A model generated the notes under the pieces. The model ran no database searches. It was not told where the DNA came from and was given only the letters and a program-made list of their open reading frames with translations. 64,000 nucleotides of DNA, taken from assembly GCA_004194705.1 (NCBI GenBank), contig SADC01001351.1, positions 186,001-250,000 on the forward strand. Reading direction: 5' to 3'. Both the position numbers and the translations under genes were made by a program. The DNA is from Ditylenchus dipsaci (lineage: Eukaryota > Nematoda > Chromadorea > Rhabditida > Anguinidae). Positions 26,801 to 37,454 of this stretch are shown here, piece by piece (within the stretch, counting starts at the first letter, position 1; every line of letters begins with the position of its first letter).

Positions 26801-29800
26801 ATTAAAAATATTTTGCTTTGGACCGGTCTTAGTGTATGAAAAATTGCTAAGGGTGAAGAATTGCCGGTGTGCCGAATCATTCATCAAACTATAATTTTTC
26901 ATAAAAATGATCAGACAAATCGGAACTCCTGCTATTTTTACACTAGACTGGAAGTTACATTCAGCAAATAACTCCCTAATTCAAGGTGAAAAAAGTGTCT
27001 CACCCTAGACGGGAACGAACTTGAGGTGCTTTCCTTATTAGGACAGTCGACTGTGGTATACTAGATTTTGGAACCAATGAAGGTTCCGAATTTTTAGCAT
27101 ATATTTTTTAATATGTGATCTTAACACAAAAAAATCGTAGCGATTTTTTGATGTAAAAACTGCAATTTTACATTCTTTCGACGTTCTGACAAGCTGTGTG
27201 AGAACATAAAGGGGCATTTAAATATCTCTGTCACTCTCGCCTTTTAAGATTTACATGCCTTACAATTAGCTAGAGGGGTGGAGCTTGTCCTTGCGCCCCA
27301 TTAGTCTCTGGCCATTTCACTTCATTAGCACTTAGCAGGGGCATATATAAGCCAATTCATATAAAATAAAAACCCATTCGCCACTAATAAACAAATTCAA
27401 TCGCCTTTGACTGCTATATTGCTTTCATAAAATTCGACTTCTATGAGCTCCACATCCTGTAAACACTTCAACCAGGCCAGTCTAGGACTACCTATGGGCA
27501 TTTATCACCAGGTAGTTCTAGGACTTACTTCAGTCTCTTTTCGGCTTTTAAAATTTCGATGATGACATCTGACTGGGCCTTTCACCCTACTTTTACTCCC
27601 AGTTCCCCAAAGATAATTGGATAGAAAGCAAAAATAGCAGGGTTTATTTACGTGCATTACCCCAGATAATGGCTGCTGCCATAATTGGCTTGTTGTCTTA
27701 TCAGGAGAGAGGGAGAAAAGCAAATTTAATTTAGCAAATTCGGCTTTTTCTTATTATTTTTTTGTTCAAAGCCTATGCTGACTGCTTCTTCTGCTAATAC
27801 CTTGCAAAGCACTTCTTTTTAGTCATTGTTTACATAAAAAAATTAATTATGTAATGACTAGCTAATATATTACTAGTGGGAGCTTTTATAGTTTGTCGGT
27901 TGGTTGCTAGAAAAAGCTATTTTCTTTTCAAGCTAATTCTTAAAAAGGTGACTTATCTTGATTTTCTAGATAATTGTTGTTTTGTGAATACAAATGGAGT
28001 GAGACTGAGAAATAATATTGGTAGTGATGGCTAAATGGTTAGGTCCTAACGTGTCCTTTTTCTAGGTCGTGAGTTCAAATCTCACCGCATTAATGTCGTC
28101 TTTTTACAAAAATTATTAGAACTGTATTTTTATAATGTTTGTGGATTTTTTTTAATCCCGTTCGTTTTGCAGATGATGAGTGAACCGACAGCAGAATGGC
28201 GCCATCCAACTCCCTTGCACCATGGAGCAGCTTTCAAAGTGCAACCCTCTCCCAACGAGATCTTCAGCGGCCGCTTGCCTTCGTCCAGCACCACCACCAA
28301 TAGACCTGCACCTAACAATGCCTGCAAAATGGCCCCTCCCACCACCAATGGACTGCTTAACTTCCACTCCATCTCCAACAGGTTTGGCAGCATGAAGAAG
28401 TCAGTAGACGCTTCGGCAGCTAGTCAATCCAGAGAGGGATTGCGCAAAAACACGGCTAGCCTTAACAAGAAGGGCAGTCAGAGCGGTAATGTCAACAATA
28501 ATAATGTGGTGGAAAAACCGAGCTTACTGGACTACACAACCACTGGCTCCTCCTCTTCCAATTCTGGTGTTGAATACAAAAGGAGGTGAGATATTTGAAA
28601 AGTTTCCTAGATAAAAAATTACCAAATTCTGCTATTTTGGGCTAAATTTCTAGCCATTTGCGTGACAAGAATTTTTTGACTGTCACTGGTCAAAAATGAA
28701 TGCAGGTCCGACCCAGCTTAGAAGTTACTTTCTTGAGACAAACAATTTCTGTATCTTTGACCAATTTGTAGCGATAGTTTGACTTTTTGACGCCAGATTC
28801 GAAATCAGCAGCCCTAAATTACTCCAAGAACAATGCAAAAATGTCCCTAGAGCGGAGTCTTCGAATAAAATTCTAGTCGCTCAAATAGCCGCTTACATTT
28901 AAGGCTGTTAAACCTTTTTATTTTTTGCTATAGTTGATGCCTTAATTCACAATGCCAAAACTAAATTTTGTTTGATTTTTAGGCACAGATGCACCCTTCC
29001 ATCCATAACCACCACTACAAGTAAGAATACTTTTTTTTAATCCATAGAACCAACTCAGTTTTTCACTTGTTTAGCAGACACCACCACCTCCGACTACAGC
29101 AATGGTACCATAGATTCGGGGGAACAACAGCAGAGACAAACGCTTGACTACCACTATCTGTATGCTGATTCAGCGCCACCCTCCGACACTACCAACGACA
29201 ATGATGGATGTTCTTCAGTGGCCCAGGATGATGTCAAGCCTGATAATAGCAGCAAGGCTAATGAACAAACCAAAGAAGGCTCTAAGGGCCATTCCTCAGT
29301 GAGGAGGGTGGCTTCCTTCACCTACTCGCCCCAGGGAAGCTCCGATAAGCACAACAAACGGGGTGATAATGTGTCGACACGGAAGTTCACATTGTAAGTT
29401 TCTTTTTGAAAGTCTGTATGCAAATTTGGACTCTCGAGGTCATTTCTCCGTCAAAACAATCATTTTATAAAAAAATTGGAAGAAATACTTTTTCACATTT
29501 TAAAAAAATCCAATATTCTCTCTATTTTTTCATATGTACCTATTATTTTTGCAGAGGTCCATTGGCAAGACATTCAGCTATCTGAAGCACAAAGTCGACA
29601 CTGCCATCTCCACCTCTGCCCTGTATCCCACCAAACAAGAGTGTCAGTCATGGCAAGACTCTTTTGAGGCACTGCTCAACCATAAATGTAAGTTACAATA
29701 CTTTAGTTTATAAAACATTTTGTATTTTTTGCTCATTTTGTATGATTTTCAGTTGGCTGTCTGCTATTCCGACAGTTTGTGAAACTCGAATTTAGGTAAT

Positions 29801-30925
29801 TTTGAAAAATTTAGTTATAAATTTTGAACTAACAGTATATATATTTGTAGCATGGAAAACCTGGAATTCTGGCTTGAATGCGAGGACTTCAGGAAGATGA
29901 AGGAAGGCAAAAAGCCTACAATTCAGAAAGCTCAGAGTATATTCAACACTTATGTCAAGGATGGTGGCATTAAAGAGGTAAATTTTAACATTTTTTGACT
30001 TTATTGCCCTCTCAAGTTCGACCCCGTTTAGGGATCACCCCTTTTTACAACAGTATTTGGAATTTTCGATAACCAATTAAAATTTTTACGACTTTTCTTC
30101 GAGATCTGAGTCTGCTATAAGGGTCTGTTTCCCCTATTTCGTATCTGATTATATTTTTGGCGGTAGGAGTAAATAGCCACCTCTTCCCCTGCATAATTTT
30201 TTTCAAATCATTTTTTATTCTTGTTTGGAAACCAAAATGTCCTTAAATATCCAAATTAGGCGTCAAATTTTTAAAGACTTCGAGTTCGATACTTCGAGTT
30301 TAAAAAAAATTAAGAGACATGAAGAGACACACTAAAGATATATTTCGAGATGTATTAAAGCATGACGTTCGTTTTAAAAATTTCTCAGCATTCAAACACT
30401 TTTTGAAAATTCAGTTGCGTAATTCGGGTTTTTGGAAATTTCGCCAAATAGGCTGCCTCAGATTTAAGATTGACTTTTTATTTAACTTGCAGAACATTCC
30501 AAAAAAGTTATATCAAAAATATTAAAATTCACCATTTTGCAGGTAAATCTGGACAGTGCGACCAAAGCCGCCACCAAAGCTGCTCTTGAAAGTGGTGTTA
30601 GACCCGATATTTTTAACCTAGCCCAGACTAAGATTGAACAGGTTGGTCGAATGCATAAATCAAAACATAAACAAAAGTTTATTTTCTTAATTTTCAGCTT
30701 ATGTCCAAGGACTCTTACCAGCGCTTTCTCAAGTCAGACATGTACTTGGAACTGCTCAACGGCACCCCCAACGCACATTTACACGGAGATCTACTGAAGG
30801 AGAGTGAAAATGGGGTGATCCTAAGGACAGGAAGTGCCAGAGAATCGCCGAGCAGGAAAGGCCCCCTACCCTATTCCTCGTCCAGAAGACACACTTGCGT
30901 GCCTGAAAACACACTTCCTGAATAG
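11820..30925 (+). CDS. rgs-7: C2-RGS regulator of G-protein signalling (rgs-7 / RGS3-like)
   Basis: GTPase-activating protein for G-alpha subunits, with a C2 domain that probably binds membrane. Eighteen exons: 11820-12228, 12941-13222, 14528-14947, 15003-15098, 15442-15606, 15657-15717, 15775-15828, 15885-15913, 15976-16014, 16085-16174, 28173-28585, 28983-29020, 29075-29393, 29557-29687, 29753-29795, 29851-29977, 30543-30641, 30698-30925. Exons 1-3 are low-complexity with an acidic Asp run. Exons 4-9 form the C2 domain (FKSYRTCVVPQ, DFYEEFKF, ILGRMSFPLRKLFRK, GYFLLP). Exons 14-18 form the RGS box (CQSWQDSFEALLNH, LLFRQFVKLEF, NLEFWLECEDFRKM, DSYQRFLKSDMY). The stop is TAG at 30923. Exon 1 begins at an acceptor; ATG 11843 is the first in-frame start, but an upstream exon is possible. 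Four one-base frame breaks lie in exons 2, 3, 4 and 8 (see findings). Exon 11 opens ATGATG and could start a short RGS-only isoform. The domain calls are secure; the symbol is by architecture. Confidence 0.9.
17572..18540 (+). mobile_element. hAT element, internally deleted, with GGACGGCCGGC repeats
   Basis: An exact 8-bp duplication CTTACAAG flanks it (17564-17571, 18541-18548). The terminal inverted repeats begin CATAGTGACCGC. Both subterminal regions are packed with GACGGCCGGC motifs, making them far more G+C-rich than the host, while the centre is AT-rich. The centre encodes a hAT transposase tail. Subterminal repeats of this kind are the usual hAT transposase binding sites. Confidence 0.93.
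17859..18224 (+). pseudogene. hAT transposase C-terminal remnant
   Basis: Two blocks. The first (17859-18038, 60 codons) runs from an acceptor TTCAG to a donor GAG|GTAAAA and ends in ATFWTNE. The second (about 18106-18224, stop TGA) reads ILIIPASSGAAKRIFSIM then GRSVGINKKLI. This matches the hAT dimerisation signature (IPASS...ERxFS...R..L). The phase between the blocks is off by one base and the catalytic region is absent, so it is not functional on its own. Confidence 0.85.
22512..22768. mobile_element. hAT-like MITE with GTTGGCGAG repeats
   Basis: The ends GGGACGCAACC and GGTTGCGTCTC are inverted with one mismatch. The 8-bp flanks AAAAAATG and AAAAAATA differ at one base. Both halves repeat GTTGGCGAG or its complement many times. 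No coding sequence. Confidence 0.65.
25203..25835. mobile_element. Compound palindrome with a nested GC-hairpin element
   Basis: The outer arms share GGTACC-type sequence and CCTTGGTCC/GGACCAAGG blocks. The middle (about 25478-25700) is a member of a dispersed inverted-repeat family: CCTACCGCATAAA, CACTTTCGAGTGATTTGTG, CTAAGGTATGTGGG, a hairpin CCCCTGCGCC..GGCGCAGGG, then GAGATGCGCGCACTCACTTA and CCTTAGACA. Other copies lie at 38.40-38.64, 61.88-62.12 and 63.73-63.95 kb. Confidence 0.7.
28019..28090 (+). other. tRNA-like sequence (degenerate)
   Basis: It has a good A box (TGGCTAAATGGTTAGG) and a perfect T arm (GTGAG TTCAAAT CTCAC) at tRNA spacing. However, only five of seven acceptor pairs form and there is no proper anticodon stem. 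A TTTTT run falls in the anticodon region. It is a tRNA pseudogene or tRNA-derived repeat, 80 bp upstream of RGS exon 11. Confidence 0.4.
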
Positions 30926-31072
30926 ATTGTTAGGCAACGTGTACATATATTTGTGGGGTTTAAACTGGGCTAATGCATTAATTGTGCTTTTCTGATCATT
31001 TAGTTGTAATTGTTAAATAACTTGTCTGTGTAAATTAGATATTTTATTGTAAAATTTATTTGCATATGCTAT

Positions 31073-31078
31073 AATAAA
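31073..31078 (+). terminator. Polyadenylation signal of the RGS gene
   Basis: AATAAA lies about 150 nt after the stop codon at 30923-30925, in an AT-rich 3' untranslated region. No other gene uses this region on the plus strand. Confidence 0.75.
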
Positions 31079-31162
31079 GCTTTAAATTATTTTATTGTTA
31101 CAAAATTAAAATACAGTGGTAAAACAATCAAAAAATGTTTAAGCTTAACATTTCCTACTTAA

Positions 31163-31381
31163 AGAACCATGCCCGTCTACATCCACGATTGTTCCCTGCC
31201 AATTCAAAAAAATTCCTAATCATTGAATTTCTGTACGGATTTTTCAACTTGGTTTCTAATAAAACTATACCTAAAATAAAACCCTAGGCCTTATTTTTTT
31301 AGAAACACAGTTGAAAAATTCAATGATCAGGAAATTTTTCGAATCGGCGGAGGACAATTAAGAACGCACGGGCATGGTCTT
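31163..31381. mobile_element. TTAA-flanked palindromic MITE, copy 2
   Basis: The flanks are TTAA (31159-31162 and 31382-31385) and the ends AGAACCATGCCCG / CGGGCATGGTCT. It shares the core TCATTGAATTTCTGTACGG and TTTCTAA.AAAAC with the copies at 6.4, 37.2, 44.0 and 63.0 kb. A truncated end of another subfamily (AGACCATACTTGTTGATG) abuts it at 31386. Confidence 0.85.
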
Positions 31382-32145
31382 TTAAAAGACCATACTTGTT
31401 GATGACAATGAGAACTTGCAAAATTCAAATGCGTGCGGGACACTTTTTTACTCCAAAAATACTTTTTTAATTATGTATTGTTGGTATATCAAGGACTATT
31501 GCTGTCTACGGCGATTTCGATTTTGAATTTTCGAATTGGCTGTAAGTACTTCCCGTGTCACATTATTTTTTTACCTCGTCAAATCGTAAAAAAAAATTTC
31601 TCTGAAGTATTTCTTTAACTTTTTGTGTGTGTAGCCCTGGATATCAGCTTTCAAATAAGCTATCAACTTACATACTGATGATATATTCAGAAGTTGGATA
31701 AAAAAGATTTTGTATAAACCTTATTTTTCAAAGACTTTTTTCTGCAATTTTTTTAAAATCTCAGTAAGTCAGTTGATAGCTTGTTAGAAAGTTGAGATAC
31801 AGAGCTACACGCTGGTATGAAAACTTAAAACCCAATCGAAAACTTTTTAGGATAAAAACCAAGTTATAAAATTTGACGGGGTGAAATAATTTGAGCCTTT
31901 TTGAATTTATGGGAGACAGCTGTTTTTTCTGAAAATTTTCGAAATAATTTAAAATTTTTTTTAAATTCAAACCACTGACTAGTCGAGCAGAACGTTGCTT
32001 GAAATCGCCAGATCGGAAAAGTCGGACAAGTTTTAAAAAAAATTGACCGAAAATAGAGTTTTTAGGAAGGACCAAGGCAAACTACCCCATAAGGGTACAT
32101 AGAGACCCTCAAACGGATGGAATTTAAAAAAAGCTTTGTGTAATT

Positions 32146-32745
32146 GGCGCCTACCGCATAAAGAATTTCTTTCTTGTTCCATTTTTGTTCATCTAGAATC
32201 ACTTTCGAGTGATTTGTGCCTCAGGTACATATAATTTAAAAATTGAACTTATGGCCAAAAATGTTTTAACTTATGAAAAAAAAACGGTTACTACGCATTT
32301 GGCACATCGCATTTGGGCACCCGCATTTGGGCACCCGCATTTGGGCACACCGCATTTGGGCACCCGCATTTGGGCCCCCGCATTTGCACCGCATTTGGGC
32401 CCCGATTTTAAAGTTCCATATTTTGAAATTATAAATTGAAATGTATCAATATGTTACTGTTTTATAATGAAATTTGTATTCATTTCAGGTCCTATAGGTG
32501 CCTCATTCAAATTTTCGACCGAAAGTGTGTAAACGTTTAGTTTAAAGGCCCTGTTCTACCCTGTTTCGGTCACTAGAGTCATGCAAAAAAAGACCCCTAT
32601 ATGCATTTGTGATCAAAAGCCTTGCTCATAAGTAGCTTGCCCCTTCGGGTCACATGATGCTTGTTGGATTTGGGTTAAAATGAGCACACATACATATTTG
32701 AGACATAAATCAGTCAAAAATGACTCCAAGACTAGCTAAACGTTC
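32146..32745. repeat. Split GC-hairpin-family element
   Basis: The left half (32146-32226: CCTACCGCATAAAG, CACTTTCGAGTGATTTGTG) and the right half (about 32585-32745: TGCATTTGTGATCAAAAGCC, GCCCCTTCGGG, TTTGAGACATAAATCAG) belong to the family seen at 25.5 and 61.9 kb. The left end of the GCATTTGGG element lies between them, so the layering here is complex. Confidence 0.45.
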
Positions 32746-33234
32746 AACTCGCTTAAATTACAACAGTCGAACTTTGGTTATCCGGTACTCCAGTTATCCG
32801 ACACTCGCGACTATCTGGCACTCTGTGCCTGATTTGAATTCATCTGACTGAGATTGACTTATTCTCTGTCAACTGGCACTCCAGTTATTCGACACCTCGT
32901 ATATCTGGCACCTTGAGACCGGTCCCCAGGGATTGACATCCTTCCTGGATGCATATAAAAATATAAGCACATACATGTTTCTCTAATCGGTGGGTTCCAT
33001 TTGTCAGAACTGCATTAAGACACTTACCGACAGAAGCAACAATAGCACGCGCAGTGAGAGAAACTGAATAAAACAGTGAAAAATTGACAAATTTCAATTT
33101 ATAATTTAAAAATATGGAATTTTAAAATCGGGCCCAAATGCGGTGCCCAAATGCGGGGGCCCAAATGCGGGGGCCCAAATGCGGTGTGCCCAAATGCGGG
33201 TGCCCAAATGCGGTGTGCCCAAATGCGTGGTAAC
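32287..33234. mobile_element. Inverted-repeat element with GCATTTGGGC tandem ends
   Basis: The left end GTTACTACGCATTTGG is followed by about seven head-to-tail copies of CCCGCATTTGGGCA (to about 32403). The right end (about 33125-33234) is their reverse complement and ends CCAAATGCGTGGTAAC. Inside the tandem arrays the arms continue to pair (TTCCATATTTTGAAATTATAA). The flanks are A-rich (GAAAAAAAAAC, GAAAAAAAC), consistent with a duplication of about 8-9 bp. A CAGTC-family fragment is nested from 32764. Confidence 0.75.
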
Positions 33235-33982
33235 GAAAAAAACACCTTTAATAAACGTTAAAAATGCTAAAACACCAAAAAGACGTGACTTCGGGGTTTT
33301 TAAATAAGACTCCGAATAACCCAGTCCTGTAAGGTAAAAAATATATAAAATAAAATTTTCAGCTTGATTGGGCTTGGATGTTTATAAAAAGCGCCAGATT
33401 TTTGATTTCAAAATACGAGGTTTGTCGGATTCAGCGCTACTTTTTTTAAATTTCACAATCGATATCCTTCCTGATCATAGCTATACACAAAAGGGAAATA
33501 CAAATCGGTGAGCAGATTATAATTCTTAGCAATAGAAATTTTATGATCACCATTGTTTATCATTCCTAGTCGGAATCATTAGACTGTAGGAATATTTGCT
33601 GACCATCTGGCGAACTAAATTAGGTTGACGTGCATCCGACTTGTAGGTGATCCATTCAGAGTTGAGGAAAGGCTCAATCTTTTCCCCAATCGTTTTTCCA
33701 TATTGCTTGATGAGTGCCTTATTGTCGGATGGCCCGCAGCACATAAAAATCACACCTTTTTCCTTTTGACTGGCTGCAGTAGACACCTGCATGTTCAATA
33801 TGCCAATCAACTCTCCGTCATTGTAAACTTGGCGGCACTGAAATGCAACCGTTCACTTTTTTTAATTTCAGAGCCCCTGTTTCAATGTCATCTTAGAAAA
33901 ATGGGCATGACATTTTCAGAAAATTAAGGGGCACGCCAAAATTCTGGCTATTTCAAATAGATTGGTTTGTTATGGTTTTTAC

Positions 33983-34147
33983 TAGAGTTGGATTCGGTCG
34001 GTTTTTTCAAACTAGTTTTTTCCGAACCCGGATTAGGGTTCCTATTTTTAATTTTTTCTAGTCAGTTAACCGGCCTGTATCTGGTTTTCGGTTTCAGCTT
34101 ATTGGGCGAGACCCTAGTTTTCGGTTAGCCGACCGGATCCAACCCTA
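33983..34147. mobile_element. hAT-like MITE (TAGAGTTGG ends)
   Basis: It starts TAGAGTTGGATTCGGTCGG and ends CCGACCGGATCCAACCCTA. The 8-bp flanks GTTTTTAC and GTTTGTAC match at seven positions. Inside are repeats of CGGTT.. and GAACCC. It sits in the intron of the minus-strand gene. Confidence 0.75.
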
Positions 34148-34777
34148 GTTTGTACACAATCTGGAAATTTTTGTATAAAAAAGTGACAAAAATACGGCTT
34201 GATCCCCTTGTTATTAAAAAAAAATATTTAATAGGGTGGAACGTCTATTTAGCGCGGTCGAAATAGTGAATAGCTATAAAATAGTTGATTTTATTCTAAT
34301 GGCTCCCAAAAAATAATATTTTACCGTGCTATCCATCCTACGAAAGATACTATTACTATCCAGTAGCGCCCCTTTAAAATGGGTGAAAACGTTTTAAAGA
34401 TCAGTGAAAGAACAAAGTCTGGCTTAGTTACGTCGCATGAAAGTCCCTACAACTTCATTGTGGCCACCGTATAAATAAATGTTTATTTTACAAATTTTTT
34501 AACGCAGGTAGCCTGACTTTTTGGGCTTCTAATGCAGAAAAATATAGTGAAAACAGCTTTTAAATTTTAAATTAAATTTAAAAATATAATTTCTGGGTAA
34601 AAAATTTAAAAAATCTTTAGAAAACCCCAGTTTTTTCATTTCCAGGTAGCTCCGTGTTCACGATGGTCAATTTGCTCATCAAAGTAATTTTAAAATTAAA
34701 GCTCAATGTCAAGCTTCTTGTTCCGCTCGAGACAACAAATATTTGAATGGTCGGATTTTGAAAAAAAATTCGTTTGG

Positions 34778-35007
34778 GCACTTATGCCGTTTGACCACCC
34801 CCCCCCAACTTTCGGAAAATGATCCCAAAAGACGTCTTTTTAAAGACTTGAAGTAAAATTGTTTTTTCGAAAGTTGAAACTTTAACTTCAAAAACTGTTA
34901 TAGACTTATAGATCATAAATATAGAGCAGAAATAAGTAACGTAAAACGTGTTTTGTGGTCATTTTTCTAAAACTGAGGGGGGGGTAGGGGGCAACGGCAT
35001 AAGTGCC
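34778..35007. repeat. Inverted-repeat element with G/C homopolymers
   Basis: The ends GGCACTTATGCCGTTTGACC and GGCAACGGCATAAGTGCC are inverted copies. Just inside each end are runs of C (left) and G (right). Non-coding; intronic to the minus-strand gene. Confidence 0.55.
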
Positions 35008-35362
35008 GGATTTTGGAACTTTTGTTCAAATCGGAGTGTTAAAAATGATTCACAAGATTTATTTTGTGTGTCACAAATTGAAACACAGAAAGTCCCCTAA
35101 AATTTTTGAGCAAACCTTTTGCCAGCAATCATTGAGCTCCGACTAAGGCAAAAAAAGCATCCAGTTGCCCCAGCTGTCAGTTGGCACACCCGAAAAGTTG
35201 CGGGTGATGTGTGGATTGCTCTCATACAGGCAGGCATTCTCATACACATCCAGTGGATTTCGGTCAGTATTCTGGTATTTGAGCCAGAAGGACATTGTCT
35301 GAAAGGTTTATAAATGGCTCGATAGTGTCAACAAAAGCTGGCTTGAGTTCAGATTCCCCCCC

Positions 35363-35735
35363 CCACGGGAAGTGCTCGGATGGAGGAGATAATCTCCTAT
35401 TCCTATTTCTCGACCCCCATTTCATAAGAAAGTCGCGCGTTTTTCAAATTTAAATCAGACTAAAAAACCATGATACTAGGGTTGTACAATGGGAATATTC
35501 CCGGGAACATTGGGAATATTCCCGGGTTTCCCGGTATTTTCCCCTATATTGGGAATATTCCCGGGAATATTCCCGGTTTTCTATATTTCCGGGAATTTCT
35601 ATACCCAAACCCTGTGGTTCGAATTTTGTTCTTAGAATAAAAAAACGCGCGGCTTTTTTATGAAATCGGGGTCGAGAAACACGAATATGATGTTATCTCT
35701 TCCATCGAGCACTCCCCGTGGGGACGGGGCGAGGG
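35363..35735. mobile_element. Palindrome with nested GGGAATATTCCC array
   Basis: The outer arms pair AGTGCTCGGATGGAGGAGAT and CTCGACCCCCATTTCATAA (left) with their complements at 35640-35730. The centre (about 35478-35613) begins TAGGGTTG and repeats GGGAATATTCCCGG, ending AAACCCTG. It resembles the other TAGGGTTG-ended hAT-like elements, but no matching 8-bp duplication is visible. Confidence 0.6.
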
Positions 35736-35865
35736 TGGGTGGTATATGCGTCGCTGCAACCCGAATGCTCACAATTTCATAAAAATGTGTCTAAATTTGT
35801 ATTCGCGCACGTTGGTTGTGGCATGAACACTATGATATTATATAATTATTATTATACTAGGAGCA

Positions 35866-36575
35866 ACAGGCGCCTATCGGCGCCACTATCGTATTTCTAA
35901 AATCGCATAAATATTGATCGATCGTATACCTCCACCTTGGTTACCCTCCTCCTGGCTATCTTCCTTTTGGTCAACCGCTCTTCTGGCCATAGTTGGACCG
36001 CCGCCGGCGGCACCCCTTCGGTTACCTTCGGCGGCCCCCGGCGGTGCCCGGCGGTCATAGTTTTTTGATATCATTGTGCCGCTCTCATCTGAAAAATATA
36101 TGACCGCCGGGCACCGCCGGAGGGCCGCCGAAGGTAACCGAAGGGGTGCCGCCGGCGGCGGTCCAACTAAGCTTCTGGCTACCATCTTCCTAAATGCCTC
36201 CCTCCTGGCTTTTCTCCTACCGAGTAGCACCCTCCTGGGTAACTTCTTCCTGGGTACTCTCTCTTGGTCGCCCCTATACTGGTGACCCCCTTCTGGCCAC
36301 CCTCTTGCTAGTTAACCCTTCCTGGCTACCCTTCTCCTGGGTGCTGCTCCATTCTTCTGGGTGCCCTCATCCTGGGTACCTTCTCCTAGTAACCCCCTCC
36401 TTGCTACCCTCGTTCGTTGTACTCCATCCCTGCTTACCCTCGTTCTGGTTATTCTTTTTCTGGATATCCACCGCCTTCCTGTCTTCCATACACTTCCAAA
36501 CACCCGGGTGCAACAGGCGCCCATAGGGGGCCTCAAACCTCAATTGGGTTTGTAAGTCTAGGCGCCTGATTGGCG
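35866..36575. repeat. Degenerate CTCCTGGGTA.C tandem array with GC-rich palindrome
   Basis: The edges are related inverted pieces (CAACAGGCGCC). Between them are about 20-nt imperfect repeats of the type ACCCTCCTGGGTA.CTTC. At 35991-36168 is a strong GC-rich palindrome with ends AGTTGGACCGCCG/CGGCGGTCCAACT, built of CGCCGGCGG units. The open frames on both strands here reflect composition, not genes. Confidence 0.6.
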
Positions 36576-37221
36576 CCTTACAGGCGGCTTCTTACAAAAT
36601 CAGTGTATCAATTGTTATTACACCCACGAAAACAGATTCTGCTACAGAGACATTCGAAAAGGTTCCTCCTGGATGAATTGGTTACCATTTATCCGGTTGG
36701 AATCCCCTTTACGTAGTTGGGGTGCTCTTCGAAGGCTGAGATATTCTTGAGAGGGGTTTTCACTTTAGGTGGTTGGGTTACAATCCGGGTAGTTAGGGTG
36801 TTTACGAGGCAGTTCGGGTACTTACCTGATAATCGGTACGCTGTTGAAGTGGTTAGACTTACCCGTGGAAAAAAAATCTGCCGTAGGTTTGCAAAAAATG
36901 GCTAAAAATTAGGCTTGGACACAAAAATCCACCCAAAATCAATGTTAAAAGCCATAATCTGAAACTGAGAGGGCGACAAAAAAACTTGTTGAACGCTACT
37001 TTCATCATAAATGTTTGTGCTCAGTAGAAAGCTAGGATATTGAACTTGAGGGTTACGGACAGATATCCGACAGGTTCCGAAAAGAAATTTGACATAAGTG
37101 TGCAAAAAATGACAGAAAAAAGGGCTTTAAGAAAAAAGTCCGCCAAAGTCCAGGAGGGCAAGTTTGGAGGGCAAGAAACTTTTTTGCGAAGAAACTTCAA
37201 TTATCTGTATTTGTGCTTTAA

Positions 37222-37454
37222 AGGGCCTGACCTCTTCCTACTCGGTGGTTCCCCGCCAATTCAAAAATTTTACCTTGATCATTGGACTTCTGTACGGATT
37301 TTTCCGCTAGGTTTCTAACAAAACTAAGCCTAAAATTTGATTTCAGGCCTAGTTTTGTTAGAAACGTGGCAGAAAAACCCGTAAAGAAGTCCAATGATCA
37401 AGGGAAAATTTTTGAATTGGCGGGGGACCACCGAGTAGGAAGAGGTCAGGCCCT
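37222..37454. mobile_element. TTAA-flanked palindromic MITE, copy 3
   Basis: The flanks are TTAA (37218-37221, 37455-37458). The arms are almost perfect: AGGGCCTGACCTCTTCCTAC, CCGCCAATTCAAAAATTTT, CATTGGACTTCTGTACGG and TTTCTAACAAAACTA. The copy at 62972-63202 is nearly identical, with the asymmetric centre in opposite orientation. Confidence 0.92.

Larger units (their letters stand above)
16175..28172 (+). other. 12-kb intron of the RGS gene
   Basis: The donor AAG|GTGGGT follows the last C2-half exon and the acceptor TTTTGCAG precedes exon 11. I found no spliced gene inside. It contains a hAT copy with transposase remnants (17572-18540), a second hAT-like element (22512-22768), CAGTC-family debris near 19140-19355, 21750-21960 and 26745-27055, a compound palindrome at 25.2-25.8 kb and a tRNA-like sequence near its 3' end. 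The stretch 27240-27720 is repeat-poor and less AT-rich, a candidate internal promoter region. Confidence 0.75.
33547..35298 (-). pseudogene. Two-exon minus-strand gene of unknown family, in-frame UAG
   Basis: Read on the minus strand, exon A (35298-35116, acceptor CTTTCAG, donor AAAAG|GTTTGC) encodes FWLKYQNTDRNPLDVYEN, then NPHITRNFSGVPTDSWGNW. Exon B (33837-33547, acceptor ATTTCAG) encodes CRQVYNDGELIGILNM, GVIFMCCGPSDNKALIKQ and ends in TGA. Phases agree at the junction (ELNDCWQK|CRQVYNDGE). Exon A has a TAG at about its 50th codon, just after a T7 run. The upstream exons are missing and the region above is a MITE, so this is a decayed gene or one with a consensus error. I do not recognise the family. 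The 1.3-kb intron holds two MITEs. Confidence 0.55.

Noticed and set aside
35886..36555. Several long open frames on both strands at 36 kb
   Set aside because: They translate a degenerate tandem array and a GC-rich palindrome; mirrored composition explains frames on both strands.
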